From contig NW_006766900.1 of the NCBI RefSeq assembly GCF_000275845.1, positions 539,985-561,891 on the forward strand: a stretch of DNA of 21,907 nt, read 5' to 3'. Every line of letters starts with the position of its first letter. Position 1 is the first letter of the stretch. A program made the position numbers and the translations under genes. Positions 9,031-19,682 of the stretch are shown in pieces. This DNA is from Dichomitus squalens LYAD-421 SS1 (Eukaryota; Basidiomycota; Agaricomycetes; Polyporales; Polyporaceae). A model generated the notes under the pieces. That model was not told the origin of the DNA, did no database searches, and saw nothing but the letters and a program-made list of their open reading frames with translations.

Positions 9031-11493
9031 TCAGCACTGCCCGAGGAACTTGTTCTTGGGGCTCTCCTGCTTGTAATCGTTGACCCATGTGGTCAGGTCT
9101 GGGTTCGCATACGCTTCCTTGTACCTGTGATATCGGAATTGCAGCAGTCAGCAACGGCAAAAGGCTGCGTGGAGGGGCATGAGAACGCACTGAGCGATGT
9201 ACACGGCCGTAGGGAAGTGGGGAGGGTCACAACCAATATTGATCGCGTTCGGATCCTGATAGACCCGAATCGACTGCTAGCTGCCCGTTTGCAATACAAG
9301 ATATGTACTGATATGTCGTGGTGTCATGCCTGAATGCGACCGATCAGTGCTGCGGTGGAACTCACCGCGTCACCAAAACCTGGCTTGTATTGGAAACCAT
9401 GCACTGAATAGCCATAGCCGTTGAATTCGTACGCTGTCTGGTCTGCGGGAAATAGCACATCAGATGTACGACGCGACGGTCGGGCTCTGGGCATGATTTG
9501 CATACCGGTAGCAGTCACGACGGACGTAGCCTGTTGATACACCCCACCGGTGTAGGAGTTGTTGACGCTTCTCGTCAAGTCCGGAACATCGAATTCTCCT
9601 AAAGGTGTATATTTCCAATTGAACGGCTATGCATATAGCATCAGTCGCAACGCAATCTGAAAGAAACCGGAAGACGCACAGCCCATTGTCCGGACTGGGA
9701 TACCGCCCCAGATCTATCGCCCATTGGCGTGCCACCAATCTAGGCCATGCGGTCTGGGTGAGTTCCTCTGAATTTCCAGAGACTTGATATAGCTATTACG
9801 AAATACCTGGGCTTCGAACATATCAATCTCGGGCGCAGAGCGACCGACATACTCGCCGTTGTCATGGACCGGGCCAGGATGGGACTCCCTGGACAAGTGC
9901 AGCGCGACAACCGCTGTCCGGGTTGGTACGAGAGCGCGCCGTTGTTATAGGCATCGTTGCCTTCCGTAGCTGCAACGAGCAGGTTGTTGACCGTCTGGTT
10001 GGCGACGGTCCCCATATCACACGCATCATAGCTGTAAGGCCACTTGAAACGATATGTCCATGATGAGGCTATGCTCAGGCCGAGGCTAGTGCACGTACCA
10101 TGCCGTCAAGTGATGTGCCGTAGCCAGCACGCCCCAGATTTCCCATCGCCCTGATAGCAGGCCAAAACCCGCGCACGTTGTTGTATCCGGGGAGCATGAC
10201 GCTCGTCTCGAACAAGCCGCCCGTGAAGCAGAACTTGTTCCACGTCTGGATCATGCCGCCGGTGTAGTTCAAGCCATGGTTCCCCTGTTGCGACAGCCGA
10301 ATCTTGAGCGAGCCGTTGCGCGTCGTGATCGCCTTCGGGTCATACCACTCCTTGTTCCCCGTTGCCCAGTAGTGCAGATCGACCGCCTCCCAGTATGGGT
10401 CGTCCCCGGGGTAGAACGAGCGTCCGTCAGTGTTGAACTCGTCGCTGAACACGAGCTGCCATGTCTGGCCGGTCACGTAATCCGTCTTGATGCGCACCTC
10501 TTCTGGTGTCTCGCGGTCAATGAGGCCGCGCATGCCAGAGATGTGGGGAATCTGGCCTGTACTGTTGATCACGCCTAAGTTGAAACCGCCCAGATACGAC
10601 TGCTTCGTCTTGGTGAAGTATGTGATGACAGGGTACCCCGCGCTTTGGGATTGGTACGTCAGCGAAAATGCGCCACAATGAGGATTGAGATCAGTCTGCG
10701 TACAAGAGGACGAAAATGGTTCCGGCGAGAACTAGCAGGTACCCGAGGTTCATGAGGCCTCGTAGTGTGAAGATACGTCCGCTGTCGTACAGTCGATCCC
10801 GCCTAGGGTCTGGGTTGTGCACCAGATCGTCCTCCGCGGGGCTGTTCAAATCGTCCGGATCCATGTGTAGGACATACTGAGAGCGCGTGAGAAACATGCG
10901 CGTGCAAACCACGGAGATCACAAGGAGGTACCTTCTCCGATATCGAAGGATGTGCAGCATTGCTCGTGGTATCCTGGGTGGGGCCGTGTCGGACACCAGG
11001 GACAAGAAAGTACAGAAAGCATACCAATGAGTGATAACTGCTTTCCATATGATCGATCTGGGAAGCTAAGGCGTATTCGGAGCGCATTCTTCTTGCCCCG
11101 GTCAACTCGTCGGCGAGAAGATTGACGTTGGAATTCATCCCTATTGGGTCCTGGGCTAAGCGGAGCAGTGTATCCGACGTGCCCCGAAGAGCGCAGGAGA
11201 GACAAAACGAGAGCAATAAGATGATGGTGGTGGTGGAGCAGATCCAAGGGAATATTTGCTGCCATGAAAGAGGCGATAAGCATTGAGTCTGTTCGCGAAC
11301 TGGTTGTTATGGGTGACTGAGCCCTCTTCGCGAGGTCTGACAGCAGCGCCATACCGGTCCTACATCACCCGCGAGTCGACCTTGGATCACAGATACGTAC
11401 CGATGGACGTCTGTACGCTTTCAAGACATCCGAAGGACAAATAGCGCCGCCGCTCACCGGTACATAGTGACGAATGTCGTTGCGGTGTCCCAT
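9031..11493 (-). pseudogene. KRE6/SKN1-like beta-glucan synthesis protein (GH16), broken
   Basis: Family members are type II membrane proteins of the secretory pathway needed for beta-1,6-glucan in the fungal wall. Twelve exons chain with GT-AG introns of 41-67 bp: 11493-11401, 11359-11204, 11150-11025, 10973-10932, 10876-10704, 10642-10099, 10042-9807, 9739-9680, 9626-9506, 9442-9366, 9307-9191, 9124-9031. Marks seen: DDLVHNPDPRRDR, a membrane segment (LGYLLVLAGTIFVLLFAGYP) across exons 5-6, WQLVFSDEFNTDGRSF, the GH16 core SAPEIDMFEAQ, SQSGQWA|PFNWKY, YQQATSVVTAT, GFQYKPGFGDA, VYQDPNAINIGCD and a Cys-terminated tail ending KNKFLGQC. Two lesions: exon 7 is 236 nt, one short of phase, with the frame jump at 9886-9892 between RCTCPG and ESHPGP, before the catalytic motif; and exon 11 lacks several dozen expected codons between NGQLA (ends 9275) and VYQDP (starts 9264), also off frame. 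The first two introns and the start are less certain. It is a recent pseudogene unless the sequence has errors. Confidence 0.85.
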
Positions 11494-12418
11494 GTCTTGA
11501 CAGTTGTCGTTAAATTACACCTTTGACGAACTCCTACCTTCGCCTATTGCTGGCCACAAAGACAGCTGCCCCTCAACAAGTTGTGACTAGTTGACATGGG
11601 ATACCATACCCAGTATTCTGCAGAGCCGTCACATACCACAAGTTTGGACAATCTCACGAGCGTTGCCTTAAACATGCTGAGACTCGTCTGCAGTACCTTC
11701 CGGCGTCCATGAGGCGACAATTTGCAAGGGTCTCGGCGGCAGTGTTGCTGTCAGGGTGCCAGCGGTGATAATCTTGTAAGTCCAACTAGCTCAAGCTGTT
11801 CGAGCAATGTGCACACTTACCATGTACTATCACATCGCACCTTTGCTACGTGGTCGTCCAACGAGTCTCAATACCGCTCTGCCGCCGTTGGAGTTGAGCC
11901 ACATCGAGTCTCGATTCCTCGGAGAAACAGTAAGAAGGTCTGAGTGAACGGCCAAAAAAGCCGATCCCTACTGCTCTCGAGACGATGAGTTCGCAAAGGA
12001 GCTGCCGAAGCGCTGGCGAGCGGGGACGGTCGACGTCATCATGACCAGTTGGCGGTAAGCGCTCAGACATTTCACCTTGCTTACTAATAGTCGATAGCCT
12101 CGCACCGTCGCACGCTCTCGAGTCACCGCATTTTTGCATAGCGCGATGAGTCTCTAATTGCTGTTACCCTTGTGTACTCTGCGCCTCTATACCTAATGTT
12201 CACGACCCCCCGAAGATACACCAATTGGATCCACAGAAGGCGGGCCAATCGCTTTGGCAGACAAGAAGCTAGATCCCCATGTGCCAGCCGATGTCCACGC
12301 GTCCTGGGAATACGGTGAGGTTATGAACATATCGTCAACGGAAGCAGAAGCAGATATACCGATTGTGTCGTAAGAACAGGAATCCAGAAGAGCGCTGCAA
12401 TAGAAGTGAGTTGATATA
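11494..12418. other. Intergenic stretch, no supported gene
   Basis: It contains the upstream flank of the KRE6-like gene and the downstream flank of HET paralog 2. A minus frame at 12193-12447 overlaps the end of HET 2 and could be a 3' exon if the region around its stop is spliced, but its first codon is TTG and no good donor/acceptor pair of normal length was found. Nothing else is recognised. Confidence 0.4.
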
Positions 12419-14305
12419 CTACCGCTCCTGATAATGCATATCAACAACCAGCGTGTCCGCAGGATTGATCGGGCATGGGGAGAATGAGAGCGTTAGACTG
12501 TGCTGGAACGAGAAGTAGGAAGATTCAAAGGTTTTCATACGGTCGCGCCAGTCGCAGATGTGGTCCCTCAGACAATCATGCTCGGGCAGGGAGGCGGGGG
12601 GCGCGTCGCCATACGGCTTCACGATTGCCCAATGAGGTCCTAGCTGATCAGCGCGATCGCTTGTCTTAGTGCATCGTCCGAAAGTGATGACAAGATATCC
12701 TCCGTAAACGTCCCGAAAGGTGAATCCCATCGGCGTCGACCCCTTCCAGACAGGGGGCATCCTCGACACCGACTGCAGTGTCCATTTCGCTCGGTTGAGC
12801 GCTTGGAACGCTTGCTTGGGGATGCGAAATGGTCCAGAAAGACTGCTCCGAAGTAGGATGCGCGGATTGCTCGGAGTACGGGGAGGAGGCCAGTGCGTGA
12901 TGTAGATGTCTCTCCACTTGAGAGAGACGGGCTTTCCGCGGACGCGGACTTCTTCCATGCTTTGCGGTAGGCGTACCAGACGCAGGACGTGGATCGATGT
13001 CTTGTCTTTGCATCCAGCGTGGTAGAGCGGCCGGGAAGGATCAGGCGAGTCTGAGCAGAGTGTTAGCACTAAGCCAAGGGGCAAATCCTTCCTGCCTTCG
13101 GTGACAGAGCAAAGCAGGATTGCGATGAGAGTTCGTGGGTTGATTTTGAATGCTTGGATGTGAGCTTGAATGCCGAAAGGTGTGATAGAGAAGGTGGGAA
13201 TGGCAGCTTGTGAAGAGGCCTGTGCTTTCGCCTTACCGAAACGGAGGTGGTCAGAACCAGCCGACTAGACGTGGGTGATGCCTAAGCATCTGAACGCAAC
13301 GGGTAAATTGGGTGATGCACTCACGCTTCTCTTGTAAGCAGCAATAGCCGAGCGCGGAGCGGAGAACGAGACTGCGTTGGAAACATGGAATGCATGGGGT
13401 GAATGAGCAAGGAGGTGATAGTTCTCATCCTGATGATCGAGAATCGAATCACCACCGTTGACACTCAAGCTCGGCGTGGAGTATCCCCACGCGACCAAGG
13501 AAGTGTCGACTAGCTTCTTCATGATCCCCTCCTGCAGCCGGTAGAACGCCTGTCGTCCCTCCCCGTACAGCGTCGAGATATTGATGGAGAATATACCCAT
13601 AAGGCAGTACGCCTCGTCCTCGACACGCGTCGTCTCGCGGCCAGCCGCCCACGACATGCGTTGCGCAACGCTGATGCTGCTTAGCTCCACCTCCTTCCTG
13701 AGCACCGTCGCCGGCACCATGGTGATGACCTCGAGCTCGTCCGCAAGGTCAGTCTTCGTTCCGAGCACCGACCAGTCTCCAGAAAGGAAGAGGAGGAAGT
13801 CGGGAGCGATGAGCTCCTGCAGGGTCCATCCCCGCTTATGCCACCTCGACCCGCGGAAGTGCTGCTCCCAGCCATCGTTATCCTTATTCGGCACGTCGCG
13901 GAGGTAGGCATAGCAGACCTCAGCAAGGGAGTAGTACCGATACATCGAATTGATGGCCTCAGAAAGGTCAGACGAGCTCGCCTTGTCGATGCAACAGGTA
14001 TCGTTCCAGATCCACTTAAACCCATGTCGCTCGGCGAGGATGCAGCTCTCGCGGATCTTCGCGGATGCGTGGTCGCGCGGATTGAGATTCCGTCTGGATG
14101 GAATTCGTTTGCGCTTGAAGAAGTTGACACTTGGCGCAATGATGGTGGCGTGTGCAGATGCGCAGTCCTCGCGGAGTTTCTGAATGTCTCGAAATGTCTG
14201 CTCCTCCTTGTCCCAGACATGGGAAAGGATTGCGTAGCCTCCGGGGACGTCCTCCGGAGACGAGAAGTAGTGTAGCTCTGCTCGGTCAGTACTAAGAAGC
14301 CACAT
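12419..14305 (-). CDS. HET-domain protein, paralog 2 (two exons, 593 aa)
   Basis: This is a HET incompatibility-type protein by the same blocks as paralog 1. Exon 1 is 14305-13325 (327 codons, from the first in-frame ATG, MWLLSTDRAEL) and exon 2 is 13219-12419. The 105-bp intron (13220-13324; GTGAGT donor, CACAG acceptor, phase 0) contains an in-frame TAG, so it must be spliced. Blocks in exon 1: GGYAILSHVW (22-31), WNDTCCIDK (100-108), RGWTLQELIAP (158-168), EDEAYCLMGIFSI (229-241), LYGEG (246-250). Exon 2 carries the shared C-terminal domain: SITPFG, PLYHAG, WRDIYITHWPP, GPFRIP, FGRC, GPHW, PCPINPADTLVV. Paralog 2 alone has about 20 extra residues near 50-75 with a basic run FFKRKRIPSRR, a possible nuclear signal or a loop. 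The frame and splice are clean, so this looks like an intact gene. Confidence 0.85.
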
Positions 14306-14319
14306 GGAGATGAATCCGA

Positions 14320-14371
14320 CTGCGATCGCATTGAGAGCAGCTCGAAGGATTGTGTAGAGGTTCGAGCTCAC
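14320..14371 (-). other. Predicted 5'UTR intron of HET paralog 2
   Basis: CTCAG|GTGAGC at 14371 and GATCGCAG| ending at 14320 give 52 nt, with the acceptor 14 nt before the ATG at 14305. The open frame through it starts only with GTG, so it is better read as untranslated. Confidence 0.55.
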
Positions 14372-15957
14372 CTGAGGAGGTCAGACCGACGCGATGGAGG
14401 TAGTGAGAACGTGGTCAGGAACTCTGCAATGGCAAGATCAGCCTATGGACTGTAACTGGCCAGATGAAACACTTACATTAGACGAGTACGAGGCTTGCTG
14501 CTTCAGGCTATGCGGCGAGGTATCGTATAGACGGCAACAGCTTGAGAAGCCTAGGCAGGTGGGGGAAGAGAGGAGGTGCTGCGGGCGTGTCAGAGGAGAG
14601 AGCGAGGTACTCAAAGCGCAGAAAAATGAACTGGTCAACACAGTGCTGTCATCTCATAAAGAACATCGGATAGCGCCGAGTACGTGCTGCGTTGCGAACT
14701 TAGCGATAGCATGCGTCTCCGTTCTAAACTGACTATATATCTTCGAGACGGCTTCGTCAGTATACTGGTAGCGGACACGTCGCGTAAATTGCTCCAACCG
14801 GCGACCCGCTGGCTATGTTAGGCGTGGTAGTGGTATTCTCATGTTATAAGAACTCCGAGGCAATGCGTTCAGAAGACCTATCGGGTTTGTTTTCCAACAC
14901 CAGTGGGAAAATGCACAGTTCAGTAGCGGTAGGAAGAAGACGGATCACATGGAAGACTACAAATTGCTTGACCTGATGTCAGGTACAGGCCACGTCAGAA
15001 CACGGATGTTTCTGTTATCGAGTTGGAACCTCTTGACCCTGAGCCGGATACATGGTCCAATGACACAGGCGGCCAACGTAATGTGGCAGGTGCCTGCGAT
15101 GAGGCTGGGCTGTGCACTTCAGGCTCCTCCGTCAAGGATGGAATGGAAGGAACCGAGCGCCGCCGCATTGCGACCGTAATCCATTGAGTGTTGTACGCTT
15201 GCCTGACAGGAACCGAGTCGAAGCTCGTCACGATCTGACTTCCTACTCTATACGCGCCTAGCAGCCTCAAAATTTCTCCTGTAGCTAAGCAACGAAAAGA
15301 GTCAGCGCGAGAAGCTCGACGATGAGTCGCAATTGGTATGGCCGTCGAGATGCTGATCTCTGAGATGGAGAACGTACTGGACAGCACTAAGACTTGCAGA
15401 GGGGACTGCATCCTGATGTCATGAACCATGTACGCGGACAACGAGAACAAATCAAAGCGCATTCAGTTTTTGGCCACGCCGCTGCGGACGGAACTGAGTC
15501 GGGATTGAGTTCAAGGCCAATCGGCGTCCAAAGGAGCCAACCCTGTGAGCTTCACGGTCAGGGACCGCATCGCGGAGGGGAAGATCAGCGCATGCTCTGA
15601 AAATCGTCGTACCTCAGGTCACAAAGACAGAGGAGAATCCTCACTTGGTTCTGGGCAGCTTCATGTCAGGGTGGCGGATAGCTCCAGCATGTTTGCCCTA
15701 ATTTGTCGCGTCACGGCTCGATCGAGAGGTTCGCATAGAACGAGCGCAGTGCGCACGGTAGACAAGTGATTCGACTCATTCCGTACAAGCCTCCTCCCGA
15801 AAGTTGCTCTGCTACTTATGTGACCCGGTCTTACCCGAGGTCACCACGAGCGCCTTGCTCCTCACCCGTGCGTCCATCCCAATTTTTGTGCCAATCCACG
15901 AAACAAGACTAGCGCGCCCTTCCGAACCACTGAAATTGTGAGTTGATGTACCTTCTG
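14372..15957. other. Intergenic stretch between HET 2 and HET 3
   Basis: It holds the presumed upstream region of HET 2 and the 3' flank of HET 3. The longest frame (14995-15462 minus, 155 codons) has no domain I recognise and overlaps other frames. A minus frame at 15812-16003 overlaps the end of HET 3 and would follow if a CTCAG acceptor near 15971 is used, but the joined frame then stops at once. No gene is called. Confidence 0.4.
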
Positions 15958-17861
15958 TCATCCGTCTATGTCTGAGGTGACATAAGTTAGCTGACATGAA
16001 CACTGGGACAAAGCATGATTAGCGCGTACCGGGCTCCTGATCGAACCCCCAGCATTTATGCTCAGGACCAACGTCGCATCGGGGTTCAAATGACAAGGTA
16101 CGAAAGTAAGCTGTACGCTCAATGTTCGTCCCGGGGTTGAGAACGTTTTCGTTAGCGCGGGCCAGTCGCGCACATGCGCAAGCGAGCAGTCGTGCGCTCC
16201 GTTCGACGCATCGCGATTATGCTGATCGGGAGGTGCGTTGTGTGCCTTGAAGGTAACACGGACCCAGTGCGCGCCCAAGGTAACGCCTTCGGCACAGCGC
16301 CCGAGATATATCGTAAAGGTTTGCGAGGGCAATCCGCCTGCGACAGGTTGACGTGGACTGAAGGAAAAGGAGATCAAGCCGTTCCACAGACGCCCCGGTA
16401 TCCCACCGCGACACAGTGGTTGCACATCCCAGTGCCTTTCGAGGTCTCGCAGGTGCGCCCGCGGGAGCCGGAAAGGCGTAAACATGCTTCTGTTCATGGG
16501 TACGCGGGTCGGTGGAGGAGTCGAAGGGGGCCGGTCGGCAAGGTAGACCGATTTCCACTGAGCAGTGACGCGTTTCCCGTTGAGCTGAAAAGTGGCAAAC
16601 GAGCTTCCGAGGTCGATGAGTCGAGATTCAAATCGAGAGTCCCGGAAGCGGAAGCATATGTGGTATAGGGGCCTAGCGGGATCTATCGCATTCGGACAAC
16701 GAGCAAGCAGGAGGCCGAGCTGTCGTCCATAATTGCAGCAGAAAAGAGGGGCTATAATGAGGTCGTGGGCCTCGATGATGGGAATGTGAGCGAGAACACC
16801 GTACGGTGTGTTGGTAAATGTCGGAATCGTGGCGAGGTCAGTCATCGAAGGGACAGGTATGCCCATCTAGAGAGTGAACGTCAAAACCATAGCCAAGAGA
16901 GGAGAACAGATGAACTCACTGTGTCCGCTTCAGAGATCTGTCGACTAGCGTCTCCAGATGAACGATTGGGTATTATGGCCCGTCGACCAGTGCAACCACG
17001 GAAAGCTGACGGGGAGGAGGCGAAGAGATACGTTTCCTCTGAGTGGTCGTGAATTGGCTTCTTGGGATTGTCTCGATGCGGTCGTGGCTGATATATCGGA
17101 CCCCAGGCAAGGATCGAGGTATCTATATGTTGCTTCATGATCTCATCCTGCAAGCGGCGAAACGCCTGGGGACCTTCACCATAGAGCAAAGGCATATGGA
17201 TCTTGAAGATGCCCATTAGACAGTACGCCTGATCCTCCGGGCGGGTCGTATTGCGGTCCGCCGCCCATGACATACGTGCCGCGATGCTGACGGATGTCAA
17301 CTCTGCCTCCATCCTGAGGATGCTAGCAGGAACGCTGGTGATACCCTCGAGAAGGAAAGCAAGGTCACATTTCGTGCCCAGAGCTTTCCACTCCGAAGAC
17401 AGGAATACCACCGTCTCCGGCGCAACAAGTTCCTGCAAAGTCCAACCGCGCTTATGCCAGAGACTCGAGCGAAAATCGGAAGACTCTCCCTCCACGTAGT
17501 CTTGAGACGGGACGTCCCGTAGATATGCATAGCAGACATCCGCCAGTGCGTAATACTGGAACATCGAGTTGATGGCCTCGGAGAGTTCAGCACTGCTTGC
17601 CTTGTCAATGCAACAGGTATCGATCCAGGCCCACTGGTAGCCGTGGCTTTCTGCCAGGACGCAGAAGTTCCGCACTTTCGAAGACGCAAAGTCACGGGGA
17701 TTGCAGTCGGCGGGTGCATTGCGGGAATGTAGGAGCTTGATATCTTGGAACGTCTGCTCCGTCTCGTCCCATACATGAGAGAGGATTGCGTATCCTCCCG
17801 GGACGCTTTCTGGGGTAGCAAAGAACGTGAGCTCGGCACGTTCGGTGCTGAGCACCCACAT
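15958..17861 (-). CDS. HET-domain protein, paralog 3 (two exons, 616 aa)
   Basis: Exon 1 is 17861-16920 (314 codons, starting MWVLSTERAEL at the first ATG in frame) and exon 2 is 16866-15958. The 53-bp intron (16867-16919) has a GTGAGT donor, CTCTCTAG acceptor and phase 0, at the position shared with paralog 2. HET blocks: GGYAILSHVW (22-31), WIDTCCIDK (79-87), RGWTLQELVAP (138-148), RMSWAA (196-201), EDQAYCLMGIFKI (209-221), LYGEG (226-230). Exon 2 has the C-terminal domain: NTPYGV, IPIIEAHDL, PLYH, WKSVYLADRPP, TPFRLP, LGRCAEG, GAHW, FVPCHLNPDATLVL. It departs from the others at RNTTRPEDQ (against RETTRVEDE). A CTAAC branch and CTCAG acceptor just before the stop hint at a 58-bp terminal intron (GTACGC donor) that would shorten the C-terminus. 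It looks intact. Role inferred: cell-death or non-self response. Confidence 0.85.
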
Positions 17862-17873
17862 GTATAGCTGCAC

Positions 17874-17920
17874 CTGCTAGAATATGAGTGGATTGCTCTC
17901 AGCGAGTAACATAATCGTAC
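17874..17920 (-). other. Predicted 5'UTR intron of HET paralog 3
   Basis: A GTACGA donor at 17920 and a TATTCTAGCAG acceptor ending at 17874 give 47 nt, with the acceptor 12 nt before the ATG at 17861. Good pyrimidine-rich 3' end. Confidence 0.55.
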
Positions 17921-18189
17921 CCTGGTGCAAGGTTGCACAACGACGACTTGAGTTTCCTCGAGATAGACACACTACTACGCAGCCTCACAGCATCTGACCA
18001 GTGCACAGATCCTTCTCACGCCATGGCTGTGGTCGTCATCGAATGTGATGGCGTCTCGAGGGACGCTGAGAGCGCTAATGTTCTAGCTCAAATGTGGCAC
18101 AGCTACTCCTAGGACGCCCGTAGAAAGCGATGTGGTCAGCGATGCGGTGAAATAAGGTTCGTGAAAAAACGGTACTCAGCGTGCAGGTC

Positions 18190-18431
18190 CGGCTACGACA
18201 AGAACGTTCGTCCAATGTATGCGAGGCCGTGCGCCTGAATGGTAGAGTGGTCGAGACGAATCGGACTGGGTCTGAAGGCGAATGAGAATGAGGCCTTCGA
18301 GCAGTGTCAGTCGCTCACCGGGTGTATCCGTTCAAGCGCCCCCGAATTTGGCGCGGCCAACTGCTTGCCAGGACGGCCATAGTCGAACCGGAGATCTCAA
18401 ATATGGGAATATGGGTCGGAAACCATAGGAC
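18190..18431 (-). pseudogene. Relic of a HET C-terminal domain
   Basis: Two short minus-strand stretches in different phases match the C-terminal domain of the intact HET genes. At about 18431-18327 there is THIPIFEISGSTMAVL, matching 'TPYGVxAxIPxFE' followed by a hydrophobic strand. At 18304-18230 there is LLEGLILIRL then SDSSRPLYHSG, matching the LLL...PLYH block. A stop and a phase change lie between them, and no HET domain precedes them within the next 400 bp. It is a decayed copy, not an expressed domain. Confidence 0.65.
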
Positions 18432-18857
18432 ACGACGGCGAGGGTCGGGTGCTTGACAAGGGTAGTAATGGTACCAGAGTGGGAGGCTCGCTTGAACTAA
18501 TGTGTAGTATGATTGACTTATGTGAGCTGTCGAGGCGACCAAGATGACACATCATGCTAGGGTCTATCCTCCGCTACGGATCAAGAAAGACTGCAGTGGC
18601 CAACGCCAGTGACAGACACAAGGTTTGGCCCCAAGAGGACCGCGTAGTACGGGTTCGAGGGTAGTTCAGTCCAAGTCACACTGGCAGTAGCCAGGAGCGG
18701 GATGTAGCAACGACAAGTCCAGATGTCTTCGAATACTTACATAGCTCGACTGTTTCTTAAGATGTCAAAGGAAGTTGCATGGCATGAAGAATGACTATAA
18801 CATACTAAGTCCAAGGGATATCTATACAACCGCCAGCGGGCAACTAGATCGTAGACC
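18432..18857. other. Intergenic stretch
   Basis: It separates the HET relic from the methyltransferase-like gene and must hold that gene's 3' end. Older HET sequence may be present but I cannot align it by eye. Confidence 0.4.
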
Positions 18858-19682
18858 TCAATAGATAAACGGTATCAGGCGATACGGAGTCCTCCTTGCC
18901 CACTCATCCCACTGCTGACCAAACTCTTCCCTCAGCAGCTCGTCTTCCTTTTCCACCATCCAGAATCTGCTCAGTGCAACGGAAGCCACGAATACTATGA
19001 CGGAGCATGCGAGACCCTTGCCTACGACGGTATTCCACAAACCTCCTTCTGTATACCACGAGCCTTTGCTTGCCAGCAATAGTACATTCCCCGCCATGAG
19101 CAAGCATTCACCCATGTAGTCAGGATACCGCACAAGTGAGTACGGTCCATCGGTGATCAGCTTGCGGTCGTCCCTAGCAGCGGTTTCCCCACTAGACGAA
19201 CGTCCGAGTGTGCGACCGGCGCATTGCGTACGGATGAATCCTCCGATGATCCCGAGGGTACATCCCGCTACGGAGCTCCACGTGAGACGTAGACTCCACA
19301 GCCTGACGAAAGGAAGTAACGAAGTTGGAATAAAAGCGGAGTAGGTCCACGAGGGATGATGCCCGAGGATGAGCGCTACCTCCATCAGGGAAACGCTGCA
19401 GCAAACGCACTACAGGGACAAAAAAATCAGTAGGTGAGAGCATATCCGTCACGGAGTACACCTTACCTTCGATGCTGCCGCACACAATCGGAGGACTCTA
19501 GGAATAGGAGGTTGGTGCAGCACGGGGCGAGGGCTAGACTCCGCTTTCTCGCGCGCTGTCATTATTGGCGTCTGGAGGGGGGTACTGGGGAAAGCCTCAT
19601 AGGTGTATATGGCGTTGCCAAGCAGAAGTGACAACTTGAGTAACGGGGTATGAACAGCGAGAATGGGCGGAAGGGCGAACAT
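18858..19682 (-). CDS. Isoprenylcysteine carboxyl methyltransferase-like membrane protein (255 aa)
   Basis: Members of the ICMT/PEMT superfamily transfer methyl groups from S-adenosylmethionine at the ER membrane; ICMT proper caps the C-terminal prenylcysteine of CaaX proteins. Exon 1 is 19682-19467 (ATG start, 72 codons) and exon 2 is 19409-18858. The 57-bp intron has a GTAAGG donor and a T-rich TGTAG acceptor in phase 0. Hydrophobic segments lie near residues 4-24, 78-88, 96-108, 117-131, 173-186 and 205-219. Family signs are TLGR (139-142), the GPYSLVRYPDY block (160-170), and the C-terminal EDELL...FG..W..W (227-242) ending in RTPYRLIPFIY. The canonical RHP in the substrate/cofactor loop reads RYP here. 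Length and architecture suit the divergent ICMT-like proteins common in mushrooms, so the true substrate is open. It is the only clearly intact non-HET gene here. Confidence 0.85.

Noticed and set aside
12193..12418. Third exon of HET paralog 2
   Set aside because: Joining it needs an intron of about 28 nt or a poor donor, and the sequence has no match to the ends of paralogs 1 and 3. The TAG at 12419 was kept as the stop.
13681..14331. Long alternative-frame ORFs across the HET exons (also 13838-14275 plus, 17297-17938 minus, 6365-6697 plus, 7629-8093 minus)
   Set aside because: They overlap the HET domain in other phases or antisense, are rich in Arg/Ser, and carry no domain. They are shadows of the real frames.
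18225..18300. tRNA-like start (GGTAGAGTGG)
   Set aside because: No cloverleaf can be drawn, and the bases are explained by the HET relic (PLYHSG block on the minus strand).
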